Made by a program: the position numbers and the translations under genes. Below, piece by piece: positions 35,086 to 46,904 of a stretch of 64,000 nucleotides of DNA. Position 1 is the stretch's first letter, and every line of letters starts with the position of its first letter. The notes under the pieces were generated by a model. That model did not search any database. It worked only from the letters and a program-made list of their open reading frames with translations, and was not told the origin of the DNA. Location: assembly GCF_010015445.1 (NCBI RefSeq), contig NC_053122.1, positions 38,417,731-38,481,730 of the forward strand, written 5' to 3'. This DNA is from Perca fluviatilis. Taxonomy: Eukaryota > Chordata > Actinopteri > Perciformes > Percidae.

Positions 35086-37514
35086 GGCTTCATGTAATGC
35101 ATTAGCTTCTGAACAGCAGCTGACCGCACCAATCAGCGTCCAGAGCTCATTGGTGATTGGATGAACCATCTGCCAGGGACTTTTTGAAAGTGCCTGCCCT
35201 TTTCCAAACTTTCCAATGACAGCTTCTCCGATGGTTCTGTGTGACAAATCATCTGGCATGTCAGGTTAGGTCCTTATGAGCTGCTTGCACAATTGACCCA
35301 TATGGTGTTTTTTGGGGTGAGGACAGGCTGCTGCTGCTCTTCTTTATTATTATAAGATATATTTTTTAAAAGGCTTTAGACTAGACCCAACTTTTTAATT
35401 ACTGTTTTTGTTTGAGTTTTTATGTGTATTCCTTTATAAAACAACATATGTCTTGTGACCAGTGAAATAAAGTATTGTTCAAACACATTAGACAAAAACA
35501 AAAGTAAATGCAGCATGCATTTAATACATAGTTCAGCTACATTCATCTGTTGCAATTTCAAACAAGGAAGATAGCAATTGAATAAAGATAGTAAAGAAAC
35601 AGAACCTGTGTCCACAATATCAGATAATCCATCTTGCAGCTCTTTCTAACCCCCTGTTTCTCCACCTCTCGCTCTGCTCCAACCCTTAAGTGGTTAACAG
35701 CCATCTAGCTGACTCTTAAATGGCCCAGATTGCCATTACTAAGGTTTTCTGGAGCCACCCCTTAGCCTTTTAATGACAGCTGCTTCCGCCATTAATTCTC
35801 AATCAATAATGCAAAAACACTCAGAGCGAGGTCCATCCTGCCACAGCTTTATTTTCTAATGCTCTCCGAAAGCTAATGAGTCAGGCTAATTGGTCCGCCA
35901 TCATCACCACTCAGGAGTTTACCAGAGGAAGTGGCTCTTTACTTTTGATCTTTAAAGAACATTAGATAAACAACTGGTTTCCAGTGTATGACCAGCACAA
36001 CCATCCTGCCCCGTGCATGCAAATGTCTCGACGTGTTTTTCCGACACAGCATTTTCTGTCGTCTTGTATTTGCTCAAATCCATTTGCTCTAGGGGTTCAG
36101 ATACATTTTCTGTGCATTCCTAGGCTTTCAAACCCACCACAGTATTCTAATGAACAGTTCCTTATGATATCGTATGGAAATGTATGCACACCATAACGTA
36201 TGATATCCTACGAAATTAGGAGACTCCAGTCATGTCCACTCTGTGTCACATGACCACTCGGTGTCACGTGACGCCGGCTGGCTACGAGCTCCATGACGTT
36301 GAGCGGCAACTGCTAGCTGTTTAAGACGCTACAGAGCTTTGCGACGCGGGCTACAGACCTCCGTTGTATCAGCGGTAGTTGGTGGTTCAGTTACCCGAAA
36401 ATAGTTGACTTTGAGCCAGGTACAGAGCACCGCAAGCTGCCGGTCACAAAATATGAGCATTTTGCCACGACGAAAGTTAAGATTAGGCACCAAAACGACT
36501 AGTTTAGATTAGGATTGTGTTTGGATTATAACAATCCGAAGGAACGCGCATTTCCTGGGTGAAAGTCTCTAGTTTTCCTCGGGAAGCGAACTCCGCTCTC
36601 TGGATTGAAAGTCCTGTATGTTAACGCCCGCCCGCCCCCCCGCGGCCAGCCGCGTTCTTATACAACGGTCGTCAATGTAGTGAATACAGAAAAAACAAAC
36701 ATGAAATGCTTACGAATTACAGTGCTTATCTCTTTGTAGCCCTTTGAATGAATGGCGAACCCACATAGCAACACTGTGAGTATGTTTGAAAGACCTCCGA
36801 CAAGCTGCTATGTCCAGTTAGTAATGCATTTAGTGTTTTAGTCTGAGGGTCATCTGACAAGGAGAAGAGAAACCACATAGAAATCTTTGTTTTCATATTA
36901 AAACCGGAGGCGAGATGGCACTGATGGCGTTATGATTGCTGGGCCGATTATGTTTATCATTTCAACGTTACAAAGGATAAGAGTTGGACAGTGTCAGTTC
37001 AATTCTGTGCCAGACGTGGTTGATAGGAAGGAAAATCATGGTGTTTAAAGTCAAATTTTGACATGTTGGGAAACATGCTTATTCACTTTCTTGCAGAGTT
37101 AGATTAGAAGATCAATACTGCTCTCATGTCTATGCTGTAAATATGAGGCTACCGCGAGCAGCCGGTTAGCTTAGCATAAAGAATGGAAACAGCGCCAGGC
37201 AGCTAGCCTGGTAACAAAATGTGTTACCTTGTTATATCTTGTTTCTTTAATTTGCACAAAAACAGAGGGATAAAAATGACAATGATGCATATGTATACCT
37301 TTTCCTCAGTTTATTTGCCTTTCTGCACAAAATGCAGCATTCATTAGTTAAAACAAGCCGGATGTCCATTTCAATTTTTGTATACGATAATGCAAAATAC
37401 CTTGTGTTCTTGCAGGATTTTAGGGGTAGCCTTGTACAGTAATCCTGTACATGCTGTCCGTAAAAATTTTTCTGTGAGACATGCAAGATAATGTTTTAGT
37501 CTCAGGATAATTAG
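35086..37514. other. Non-coding sequence
   Basis: No coding frame is supported. 35640-35960 is repeat-free with many homeodomain-like TTAAT/ATTA words and could be a conserved non-coding element. 36180-36660 is GC-rich in places (CCCGCCCGCCCCCC near 36625) and contains TTGAAAGTCCTGTATG, which resembles GTGAAAGTCCTGTGTT at 59690 inside a mobile element, so a repeat is likely. Confidence 0.4.
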
Positions 37515-38277
37515 TTAAAGATGCAGTAGGTAAGTCTTATAAAACTAACTTTCTGTCATATTTGCTGAAACTGACCCTATGTTCCAGTAGAACTACATGA
37601 ATTATGTAAAAAAAAAAAAGACAGCTCCTCTGGCACCTCCTATAGCCTGTAGTGCCATTGGCAAAATTCCACCGCTCCCGGTCGATTTTCTCCAATCAGG
37701 GCCACAGGGGGGGTCTATCTGCCTGTCAATCACTGCTCAGGCACACGCATATATAGCGTTCTCCCCTCCCCCCTCCCCGCGCACGAGCTGCAGAAAGGTT
37801 TTCCAAAACTCCGTGAATAATGGAGTGGCTTTTCAGAGGTGGCGTGGCTGCAGGATTTTAAAGATCTGAAGAACGATGCAGATGTGGCCACATTTCCTCT
37901 CAACAGGTAACATAATTACCACGAATGATTTATCTTTCACTTGGTTATTAGTAGTCAAAAGTCCACAAAGCTACGTTGGTGAGGATGATAGTAACATTAG
38001 CAGAGTGGTCGGTCTGATATGATGCTGAAATGGCTAACGCTAGCCTGCTAGTTAGCATCGTTTTACTGTTGATGAGTAAAGTTAACGTTGTGTTGGTGTT
38101 TAGTTATTGAAAATGTTGTCTGACATGCCGGCAGTTCTGTCAAACTCCGTTGTGTGGGAGGGGCTTAGGAGACGGTTTGGGCTTCAGCAGAAAGGGAGGA
38201 GGGACTGAGAAGTTGTCGATGTTCAAATTTGTTGGCAAAGTCCTGGCTCTTCACAATCTTACCTACAGCAGCTTTAA
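37515..38277. mobile_element. TTAA-flanked inverted-repeat element 4
   Basis: The left end is TTAA (37515-37518) plus AGATGCAGTAGGTAAG. The right end is CTTACCTACAGCAGCT plus TTAA (38274-38277), a 16-bp terminal inverted repeat with two mismatches. The 763-bp interior is non-coding; the 90-codon frame at 37597-37869 has no domain. Confidence 0.85.
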
Positions 38278-39847
38278 GGGGAAGAGAACCCATATAGGAA
38301 GCTTAGAGAGAAGAGAAAACAGCAGCGCAATGCTTATTGAGAAACAATCTGTGAGCAGTGTGGATGTGGCTAAAGCAGGTCGAGCTCTTGTGCTTGTATG
38401 ATCTATTGTCACATTAACTCCATAATACCACTCAATAGTGTCTGGAGGCTATTTCCTAATGGTAATTCACCTCATTTAGCAAAGCACACTATGGGGCATT
38501 TTGTTTGTTTATGGTCACAATAATGCATTTGGGAGTCAAGCAGTTATAAGAAATGAACTAGTTTTTGCCATCATCAAAAGCAACATGAAACTGCAGTTTG
38601 AAATTGCAATCATTATAACCCCCCCCCCCCACCCCCTTATTCTCTTGCCAATATGAGGGGGCTTCCCAAATCCAATATTATCTTGTAAAAACATGTAGGC
38701 TGATGGATTATCCATAAATCACACTCTATGCAATACTGCAGCATGATCGGGGTCATGTAATCATCTCGATCATTTCAAACAAATAGTCCCTTGTTCGATC
38801 AATACAGTTTCAGACGCAGGCGGGAGAAATGCTTTTCTCCATAGATTTTGTAATCAGCAATAGCCTCTCGGTTAGATGCCGTCCGCGATGTATTTTTCAG
38901 TAAAGACTAAGTGCATGAGGTGACTAAAAGGCTGCAGTATTGAATGTGTTTTAAATGAAGGGCCAAATGACCTGATTTGATGGAAGCACATCATCATCGG
39001 AATGCCGTGGCAGGTGATTGGTGGACAGCTGTGACCTAAAGGTTAGAATCACCTGACTTATGACACCAAGTCAGTGGTTGGGATTTAACAGTGTAAGAAA
39101 ATGTTGTTAAATGGCCTCTACATTTGAAATATGGATTGTACAAATGATTAATATGCAGAACACATTCTTCCGATGCAAAAGAAGTGCATGATTGATACTT
39201 GCATGAGGAAAATCAATATCAACATATTTTATTTAAACTGTTTATTTCAGCAAGATGTTCTCTTAAAATCTAAATCTCTTTTTTTGAAGGAGCCTTGGCC
39301 AAAGTCTAGCACAAGTACATAACATAATTGGGACAGACACTATAATGTATTAAGTAAGAGGAAGGAGATGAGGAAGAATAAACATGAGAAATGACTAAAA
39401 GAAAGATAAGGAATTGAAAGATATAAAGCAGAAAAGCAGGGGGAAATTTAAGCCCACCTTTTTATTGAAAAAATTTATGAATTTCAATAAAGCTTATAAT
39501 TGTTACCTGGGTTCTTCAGACAACAGGGACAGTAGGATTTCCCTCCAGAGTGTCAGATCTCATGTTGCTTTGTCCCTTTCTTTTGTCTGACAAACAGACT
39601 GGATGAATGATATTTATTTGAGAATGCACATTCACAGCAAACAGGTGCTCATATGATTCTCCTGTGAATTGTGATGTAAGAGATGATTGCAGGTCCATTG
39701 ATTTCTGATGAAACCCACTCTGTTACTTGACGAAAAACACTCCTCATGAATGGTTTCTTTCTCATAATGCTGACTGTGACATTGTTTGGTCTGCCATCAT
39801 CAGAAAGGACAATGTAACAATTTTAATATATAATTTAATATAATTTT

Positions 39848-39849
<2 letters not shown>
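38278..39849. other. Unique non-coding DNA
   Basis: A C-rich run lies at about 38620-38636. No protein-like frame or mobile element was recognised. Confidence 0.4.
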
Positions 39850-39894
<45 letters not shown>

Positions 39895-39896
39895 TA

Positions 39897-39968
<72 letters not shown>

Positions 39969-40353
39969 TACAGGCCAAAATATTTTAAAATTTTAGATTC
40001 CTCAAAGTAGCCACCCCTTGCTTTTTTGATAACTCTGCAAACCCTTGGTGTTCTCTCAATGAGCTTCATGAGGTAGTCACCTGAAATGGTTTTACCTTCA
40101 CAGGTGTGCTTTGTCAGGGTTAATTAGTGGAATCTTTTCCCTTATTAATAAAAAAGCAAAGGGTGGCTACTTTGAAGAATTTAAAATATAAGACATGTTT
40201 TCAGTTATTTCACACTTTTTTGTTAAGTACATAATTCCATATGTGTTCATTCATAGTTTTGATGACTTCAGTGAGAATCTACAATGTAAATAGTCATGAA
40301 AATAAAAGGAAACACATTTGAATGAGAAGGTGTGTCCAAACTTTTGGCCTGTA

Positions 40354-40400
<47 letters not shown>
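39850..40400. repeat. AT microsatellite split by a Tc1-type MITE
   Basis: (AT)n runs at about 39850-39964 and 40357-40400 flank the MITE at 39966-40356. They read as one original AT array interrupted by an insertion at a TA dinucleotide. Short Ile/Tyr-repeat frames here are artefacts. Confidence 0.95.
39966..40356. mobile_element. Non-autonomous Tc1/mariner element (391 bp)
   Basis: The ends are CAGTACAGGCCAAAA on the left and CTTTTGGCCTGTACTG on the right, with TA on both sides. That is the Tc1/mariner signature. The interior keeps stretches typical of Tc1 transposase genes (GAGGTAGTCACCTGAAATGG) but no open frame, so it is a deletion derivative. Confidence 0.85.
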
Positions 40401-40402
<2 letters not shown>

Positions 40403-40710
40403 CCAAAGTCTAGCAAAAGTATTATGTACATAATATTATACACCACCAATGTTTTGCACGATTACTGTGCTTGTTTTCCACTTCTGGGCTCAGAGGAAAC
40501 ACAGCCAGTTCAGTTCGTGGACTGCCAATGAGCTCCCCCAAAACAGAATATATTTACATTACTTGGGTCTTATTTTTGTATCTTTTGTAACTGTCTAAAG
40601 GCACAAATAAGAATTGAATTGAATTGTAAATTACAGTGCGGGCAGTCAGCCTTTAAAAACATTAATAGTATTATTATACGTTATTGGCATTGTCTGCCTT
40701 TATTAGACGT

Positions 40711-41067
40711 TAGTCTATATCCTTGATGTTTCACTTCCGGGATTGTTCCGTTGCTGAATGAAATTCCGTCGGTTTTCACTCATTTAGGCCAGCTATCCGT
40801 TGCCTTTGGCTTCCTTTGTGTTGGCATTCTAACCTCCGGTGGATTTGTGAGGACTATGGTTAACTGCTCCTCAGATCTCTGCAGGGTAAATCCAGACAGC
40901 TAGCTAGACTATCTGTCCAATCTGAGTTTTCTGTTGCACGACTAAAACTACTTTTGAACGTACACATGCTCCACTAAAACAAGTTCCTTCCTGAGACTAT
41001 TTTGCAGAGGAACCGTGGCTCTGTCCAGCGCAGCGCTGTGGAGGAAGGTCTGGCAATGCGAGACTAG
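40711..41067 (+). repeat. Repeat A copy with both ends
   Basis: It starts TAGTCTATATCC and ends GGCAATGCGAGACTAG. It has an internal deletion: GTCCAGCG joins directly to CAGCGCTGTGGAGG, dropping roughly 100 bp present at 32335-32445. Confidence 0.9.
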
Positions 41068-42140
41068 CTAGACATTGACTAGAGGTATGCCGAGGAAGCG
41101 AGGGAGAGAGACGTTCGAACCAGTGGACATTCTGAAGGTTAAAAACAACTTCCAGTTTAGGGTAAAATCCAATGACAATAAAATAATGCCACGGTTGAGG
41201 TAAACTGATTGTTTCTCCTTGGTTGGGTTTCTTTTCACACAGAGAGCAATTCAAGCAAAGTACACCTGGTAGTTGGGTCGGATCGAGGTAGCATCACGTT
41301 CCCACAACAAACCAACCACTGGCCTCCAGTCCAAACGAATCACACCAAGGGGGAAAACAGACCAGAGTCCGATTTAACTGGACTAAACAGTGCAGGTATA
41401 ACAACCCCTAAATCCAGTGCCACTGGTGAGTGTTCTTTCAGCCAGACTGCATGCAAGTTGTGTTGCTGAGCGAGAAATGTTGAACTGATGAATTTTTCTT
41501 GTCGCTGTCACTCTTGCAGTGGTTGCACAGCCAGCTAACCAGAGTTTAGAGACATCTATTGGATAGATATCCATGTCAGACACAGACCCTGGGTTTGTAA
41601 AATAAATGGCACATAATGGAGGCATCCATCAGGCAAGGGTCCAGACTGTTGACCCATCGGTACTTATTTGTTGGTTATTGGTAAGTTTTTAATGATTAAG
41701 CTATCTAAGATCAATTTTTTGTTGTAGCCTTAACCTGCCTTGTTGACTTATTAGTTTCCCAGCATTTGACAAACAAGAATTAGATGTAGTTAAAAAAAAC
41801 TTGTCACATTTAGCCACCATTAAAACAATTAAGGGATTTTTTTTCTTTAAACAAAATAAAAAAAAACGGAATATGTCTGGTGGCCAAACTGCATTTTGTT
41901 CTTTCTCAACAATCATGTTATTGGGTCTCTGCTTCTTCGCAAGTGGATTTTTCAGTGCAGCTCTCAAAAGAAGTACTTATTCTTTGATTCTAAGAGACAA
42001 AATCTTAGCTGCCATTTTTCTGCCAGGAATATCAGCTAAGACAAGAAACAGAAGACAGTTGATATCAGTGTGTTGGACTCAATGATAGAAACAAATGAAT
42101 AAGCTAGAAATTATACTGTAAATGGCTAAGTTGTTAAATT
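41068..42140. other. Non-coding sequence
   Basis: No recognisable gene or element. Small overlapping frames on both strands show no domains. Confidence 0.4.
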
Positions 42141-42169
42141 ACAGTCTTTCCAGTGACTATAGTTACAAA

Positions 42170-42187
42170 CACACACTCACGCATGCA

Positions 42188-42276
<89 letters not shown>
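42170..42276 (+). repeat. (AC)n microsatellite
   Basis: An uninterrupted AC run of about 80 bp, preceded by imperfect CACGCATGCACGCGCAC units. The frames on both strands (His-Thr and Cys-Val repeats) are artefacts. Confidence 0.98.
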
Positions 42277-42278
<2 letters not shown>

Positions 42279-42581
42279 TTTCCAAACAGCTTGTTTTGAC
42301 ACGTAAAAGCCAAATACATTGTGGCATTTATATTTCTCTCTGGTTGACAATTTGCTGACAGAGTGAATATATAAGTTACATTCTACTGTGTATAATATGT
42401 TTTAGGATTGAGCAGCCTGTCAATCAGAGAGCAGAGCTCCACAAAATAAATGATGTTTGTACAGCACAGCAGTTACACATAGTAGCTTCTGTTTCCTACA
42501 AACACTGGGGAATGTATCATAAGATCAAGCTGTTTGGTATGATAACATCATGTGATCGTGGATGCAGCATTTTGCCTAATA

Positions 42582-42610
42582 GTGGGAATGCTGTTGAACA
42601 GCATTCCCAC
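42582..42610. repeat. Terminal 29-nt hairpin
   Basis: Arms GTGGGAATGCTGTT and AACAGCATTCCCAC are separated by one base. The same hairpin, with one substitution, closes the tandem copy at about 19466-19494. The arm word CAGCATTCCCAC also occurs just inside the opposite end (near 46108). Confidence 0.95.
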
Positions 42611-43627
42611 TATTGTTGTTCGTTTTTTTATTTATTCTTATTCCGTACGTTTTTTTGGCTCTGCGTAACTTCTGCATACTTTGAGCTATTAAAACCATTC
42701 AACTTTTAAAATGTTCAGCTCTTTCAGCTAATGATGGGACTTCTTCAACCTTTTTTCTACTATTTATACTTTTCAAAATGTTAAGCTTTTTAACACTTTT
42801 TTTAACATTGAAGTGAATGAGAGCATGCTTCAAGTCCTTAAAATCTTCTTCCGCTCCCAAAAGTTTCAGCTCCTTCAAACTTTCACCTACAGACGCCAAA
42901 CAAACTTTAAAATGTTCACAAAATATTCAGCTATCAGGCTATGGCTTTTCAGGTTGATATATTTTACAGTTTTTGTGAAAAAGCTGTTTAAGTTTAGTGA
43001 TCATTTCAGGAAATGTTATCGATTAAACAGAGTATGTATGTGGCTGGTTAGAGTGATGATGTCATCGCTCGGAGGGTGAAGCTTCAAAAAAATAATCTTT
43101 GTCCCTTCTCTATAAATTGCTCGTACACCCACAAGTTTTACCTGTCATACACAATTTATACATCAAAACGTAGGTATTTTTGTTTAGTTTCAGCCAATGT
43201 GCTCAGTTAAGCGATATGTCTTATACTTTGGGCACAGCAAGCTTCCAAATGATGAGAGTAACATATTTTCCTCCATCTGCTGCAATGATAAAAGTCCTCC
43301 ATATTTTCCAGCGAAGAGCAGAGCGAACCACTTTTTTAAATCGCTGATATGCCCCCATTTTTACGTTTATCCATATAAATTTTATACCGATACGTTCATA
43401 AAGGCCTTGTGGTGCTCAGGATGACGTCATTTGACTGATAGCAGTTATCGTTTTGCCAGTTTGAGTCTTTATTTGAGAGCTCGCTCTCAGGGTCTCTGAG
43501 CTGCAGTTTGGCCCAGCTGACAGTTTTCAGCAGGTGTCACGCATTAACTGATTATTCTTCAAAGGATGTTTACAAACATTAACTGTCATTGGTTACCATG
43601 ACAACACTTTCACAGACACACACCCAG

Positions 43628-43692
43628 ATACTACAGGCAGTAATATGAACAGTAGTCTATACAGATACTACAGGCAGCAATATGAACAGTAG
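43628..43692 (-). repeat. 37-bp repeat units (inverted), left of the hAT insert
   Basis: Nearly two units read ATACTACAGGCAGTAATATG and onward on the plus strand. One more partial unit lies right of the hAT element at about 44953-44982. This is far fewer than at 12901-14977, so the array length differs between copies. Confidence 0.9.
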
Positions 43693-43699
43693 TCTACGT

Positions 43700-44944
43700 T
43701 AGGGCTGGGCGATATGGACCAAAAGTCATATCCCGATATATTTTGGCTGAATATCGATATACGATATATATCCCGATATTTTTTCCCGCGAAGTGAGAGC
43801 AAATGTTCAGTCAAAGCCCAAATCAAATATGACATGTCACAAGTAATTTCATAGAAACAGTTGCAAAATCAAATAAATAATAAACCGGTTTCTTCACCTG
43901 GTTCATGATTAAATGCTCAGCTGTTCAAATAACAATAAAATGGAAACCTAAATACTGTATAACAGGAGTATCTTTTTTGAAATCAAAGCTCCATAGGCTA
44001 TTTGTGATTCATTCCAAAGGTCAATTAAGCTTTTGATATTAATATAATCTACTTTGTTCAAAATGTAATGCCTGTAAGCCTAGGTTATAGTCCCATTCTT
44101 CCACTTGATACTGCTTCCACTTAAGTAAACTAAAAGATGAACTATCGACTACAAAACAAAGAAATTTATTATGATCGGTTCACAGATCTGAGTCCAAACG
44201 GAAACTTCACCCTTCTGAACTAAAAGTTTCTGCTTCAAGGTGAAGTTTAAACAGACTGAAATGTCCAGGCTCATTCCTCCACTATTTATTTCTGTATGTA
44301 TTTAAGCGTTACATGTAATTTTAACAGGCACTGAGCTCCAGATCCTGCAGCCGCAGACGGTCTCTGCTGCCCCGCTGTAGCTTCTTTCCGTCCGCCTGCC
44401 GCCGGCAAACTTAGTGGAACTTTCCGCCGATATCGACATACAGTTCGTCCCGGACTACGTGTAAGATCCTACCGATCACCACTTTGTCTTTGGCTGGTCC
44501 GATCTGGATCAGCGGGGACCGGCGCAGCAGCGAGGCGAAGCTGTGTTTTTGCCCGGGGGAAGAGACGCTGCGGCCGGCCACGGGGCTCTCCGCCTCCCGC
44601 TGCCGCCGGAGCTCAGATTGCTGGTCAAAGGCGGCATATATAATCATAAAACACATTGTCACCTGTTAAATGTTATCCATTGCTGTTTGTTCTTTTCATT
44701 TCCTCTATCGAACATAATTAAGCAGTACAAAAGTCCGGCATCTTCAGCGTTGATCTGAATGCTTCGGCCCCCTGTTCCAAGATGGCGGCGGGTTTTGACG
44801 TATGTTTAGAACCTCACGGCGACATATCTATGGGAGCAAGGATCACATTTGAACTATATCGATATATGCGATATGGTCTAATTCCATATCTCATTTAAAA
44901 ATATATCGATATATTTGTTTATATCGATATATCGCCCAGCCCTA
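43700..44944. mobile_element. hAT-like element carrying an mrps28 fragment
   Basis: It is flanked by perfect 8-bp duplications GTCTACGT at 43692-43699 and 44945-44952. The ends are TAGGGCTGGGCGATAT and ATATCGCCCAGCCCTA, a 16-bp exact terminal inverted repeat. The subterminal regions are packed with ATATCGATAT motifs, which may be transposase binding sites. The 1245-bp interior has no transposase but includes a captured host gene fragment at 44324-44632 on the minus strand. It was inserted into the hairpin-ended element's 37-bp repeats. Confidence 0.9.
44324..44632 (-). pseudogene. mrps28: mrps28 fragment (mitochondrial small-subunit ribosomal protein)
   Basis: The translated fragment resembles vertebrate MRPS28 (bS1m), a protein of the mitochondrial ribosome small subunit. 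Clear blocks are [32 protein letters not shown] and, after an in-frame TAA at 44411-44413, VCRR...DGKKLQRG and RLRLQDLEL. The stop falls where the family normally has Cys before VC. N-terminal and C-terminal parts of the protein are missing and no start context belongs to it. It lies wholly inside a hAT-like element with intact ends, so it is a transduplicated piece, not a gene. The identification comes from remembered family motifs; I am fairly sure of it but could not run a search. Confidence 0.8.
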
Positions 44945-44987
44945 GTCTACGTATACAGATACTACAGGCAGTAATATGAATAGTCAC

Positions 44988-45136
44988 TCTCACCCCCTCT
45001 CTCTCTCTCTATCTCTCTCTTTCCTCTCTCTCTCTCTCTCTCTTTCTTTCCCTCTGCCTCTCTCTCCCTCTCTATCCCTCTCTCTTTCCTTCTCTTTCTC
45101 TCTCTCGTCCCGCCTCTCTCTCTCCCCCTTTCTTTC

Positions 45137-45170
<34 letters not shown>

Positions 45171-45396
45171 ACCTCTGCCTCTCTCTCTCCCTTTCTATCC
45201 CTCTCTTTCTCTCTCTCTCCCTGTCTCTCTCTCTCTCTTTCTTTCTCTCTCTCTCCTTCTCTCTTCATCCCTCCTTCTCCCTCCCTCTCTTCCCCCCTAT
45301 CTTCCTTTCTCTCTCCATCTCTCTTTCTTTCCCTCTCTTTCTCTCTTTCCCTCTGCCTCTCTCTCTCTATCCCTCTCTCTCTTTCTCTCACTTTCC

Positions 45397-45430
<34 letters not shown>

Positions 45431-45478
45431 ATCCCCCTCTCTCTCTCTCTTTCCTTCTCTTTCTCTCTCCCTCTCTTC
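44988..45478 (-). repeat. Polypyrimidine (CT) array of the inverted element
   Basis: The reverse-strand equivalent of the polypurine arrays: CTCTCT with CCCTCT, TTTCTTT and TCCCCC variants. The 170-codon Ser/Leu frame on the plus strand is an artefact. Confidence 0.95.
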
Positions 45479-46282
45479 GATGCCTTAATACGAATCAAAC
45501 TATTCTTTTTTCAACATCCTTGTCATGATTGCATTTCATTTTTCATTTTCAATGCAAAGTTGTTCAGCCCCCTTCTTTTCAGGCAATATATTTCACATCT
45601 CATCTCAGCTAGATTGATGCTTTTTTGTTCTATGCAGTGTATATGTCTGATAAAGTATTTCTTCTTTCAGCCTTTTCTAGTCAATTTATTTGAACTTCCT
45701 CTTTTGACAGTATTACAGTTTAGCTTCCAGCTTTTCTAGAAATGTATTTCAGCTCTTACCTTTTTAAGGTAATGCAGTTTAGCTTCCTTCTCTGACAATT
45801 TTCCAGATTTTTTAGCAGTGCGGTGCAATGCATTTGGGCTTTAAGATTTTTCATACAATTTGTTTCATATTTCTGCATATGTGAGTCATTATCAGTTAGA
45901 AAATATACTCAGACCTCACAATGTTCTACATATTTTGTCATTTTTCAACATTTAAAGCCAACAGTTCAGTTTAGCGTCAACTTTTAAATTTTTTATGAAA
46001 TTCATACTTATTAAAACGATTTCCACTTTTTCTACTACTCTCACTTCTTCAACTTCTTCTTACGGATTTAAGCTATTTATTCAGTTTAGCTTTAGCAATT
46101 CAGCTATTCAGCATTCCCACGCATTTTCTGCAGAAAATGCATTTTCTAGTTATATCATGCAACCTCTATTGGAAGCCTTGCATCATTGTGTGGTGTATTC
46201 CTGAAGCTCTGTGCTGTGTGTTGGAACCCACATGACCCAACAACTACTTGTGCGTTTGCTGTGCTTAGTCGGTCCTAACAAG

Positions 46283-46724
46283 CAGTGCTTTATTTGTAAA
46301 GTGGGAGGTCCCGGAGCGCAGAGGGGGGTGAATCCGGCGACTCAAACGGGAGTTCGAGGTAACGGTAAATTTACACTGCCTACCTAGCTTCTCTGACTAA
46401 AAAAAGTCCCCAACAAGCGCATGTCACTTGATGTGCCTCCCCTCCCTCCGTCCCTCTCCCCCCTCCGTCTTACCCTGAAAATTCATGTCAAAATGCATCG
46501 AAAATGCAAACACAAGATTTTTGTGGAACTTCAATGGGGAATAAAGACTAACAAGACAGATAACAACATTGAACACTGTACAAACAGTAATTTTTTGTTT
46601 TCATTTAGGCGATTAATTTTTCATAGTGACACAGGAGGTGCCGGATCCAATAAAAAAGGTTCCGGGTCCAATGTCAGATGTGCTGGAACATGTTCCGGCG
46701 TGTTCCGGCTCAAATTAAGCCCTG
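46283..46724. mobile_element. 442-bp hAT-like MITE
   Basis: The ends CAGTGCTTTATTTG and CAAATTAAGCCCTG form a 14-bp inverted repeat with two mismatches. The flanks are CTAACAAG (46275-46282) and GTAACAAG (46725-46732), matching at 7 of 8 bases. The 106-codon frame at 46421-46741 runs past the right terminus and is not a gene. Confidence 0.75.
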
Positions 46725-46904
46725 GTAACAAGTTATTTTAAACATCTTTGTGTGTCTCAGGCCACCCTTCTACAGCTACAAGAAGAGTATAGAAGAATAT
46801 GGCACATGTTTAATTGGTAAATAAAAAATAAAACATGATATACATAAACTTAAAAATAAACTTAATAAGACCTATGGTCCTGTGATAAGGTCCAGGAATT
46901 TTGG

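Larger units (their letters stand above)
42580..46150 (-). mobile_element. Hairpin-ended element, single inverted copy
   Basis: It runs from the hairpin end (42580) to the CTAGT end (46150), on the minus strand relative to the copies at 10984-19496. In that orientation its parts are: left region (46150 down to about 45490), polypurine array (pyrimidine on the plus strand, 44988-45478), 37-bp repeats interrupted by a hAT-like element (43700-44944), right region (about 43620 down to 42615), and the hairpin. The order is the same as in the tandem copies, so the arrays belong to the element. Without the hAT insert it is about 2.3 kb. No coding frame or target duplication is seen. Confidence 0.8.

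Noticed and set aside
44780..44800. AAGATGGCGGCGGG as a start codon with Kozak context for a host gene
   Set aside because: It is inside the hAT-like element, and the frame has no recognisable protein. The mrps28-like fragment is on the other strand.
44976..45488. 170-codon Ser/Leu-rich plus-strand frame
   Set aside because: Translation of the CT array in the inverted hairpin-ended element.
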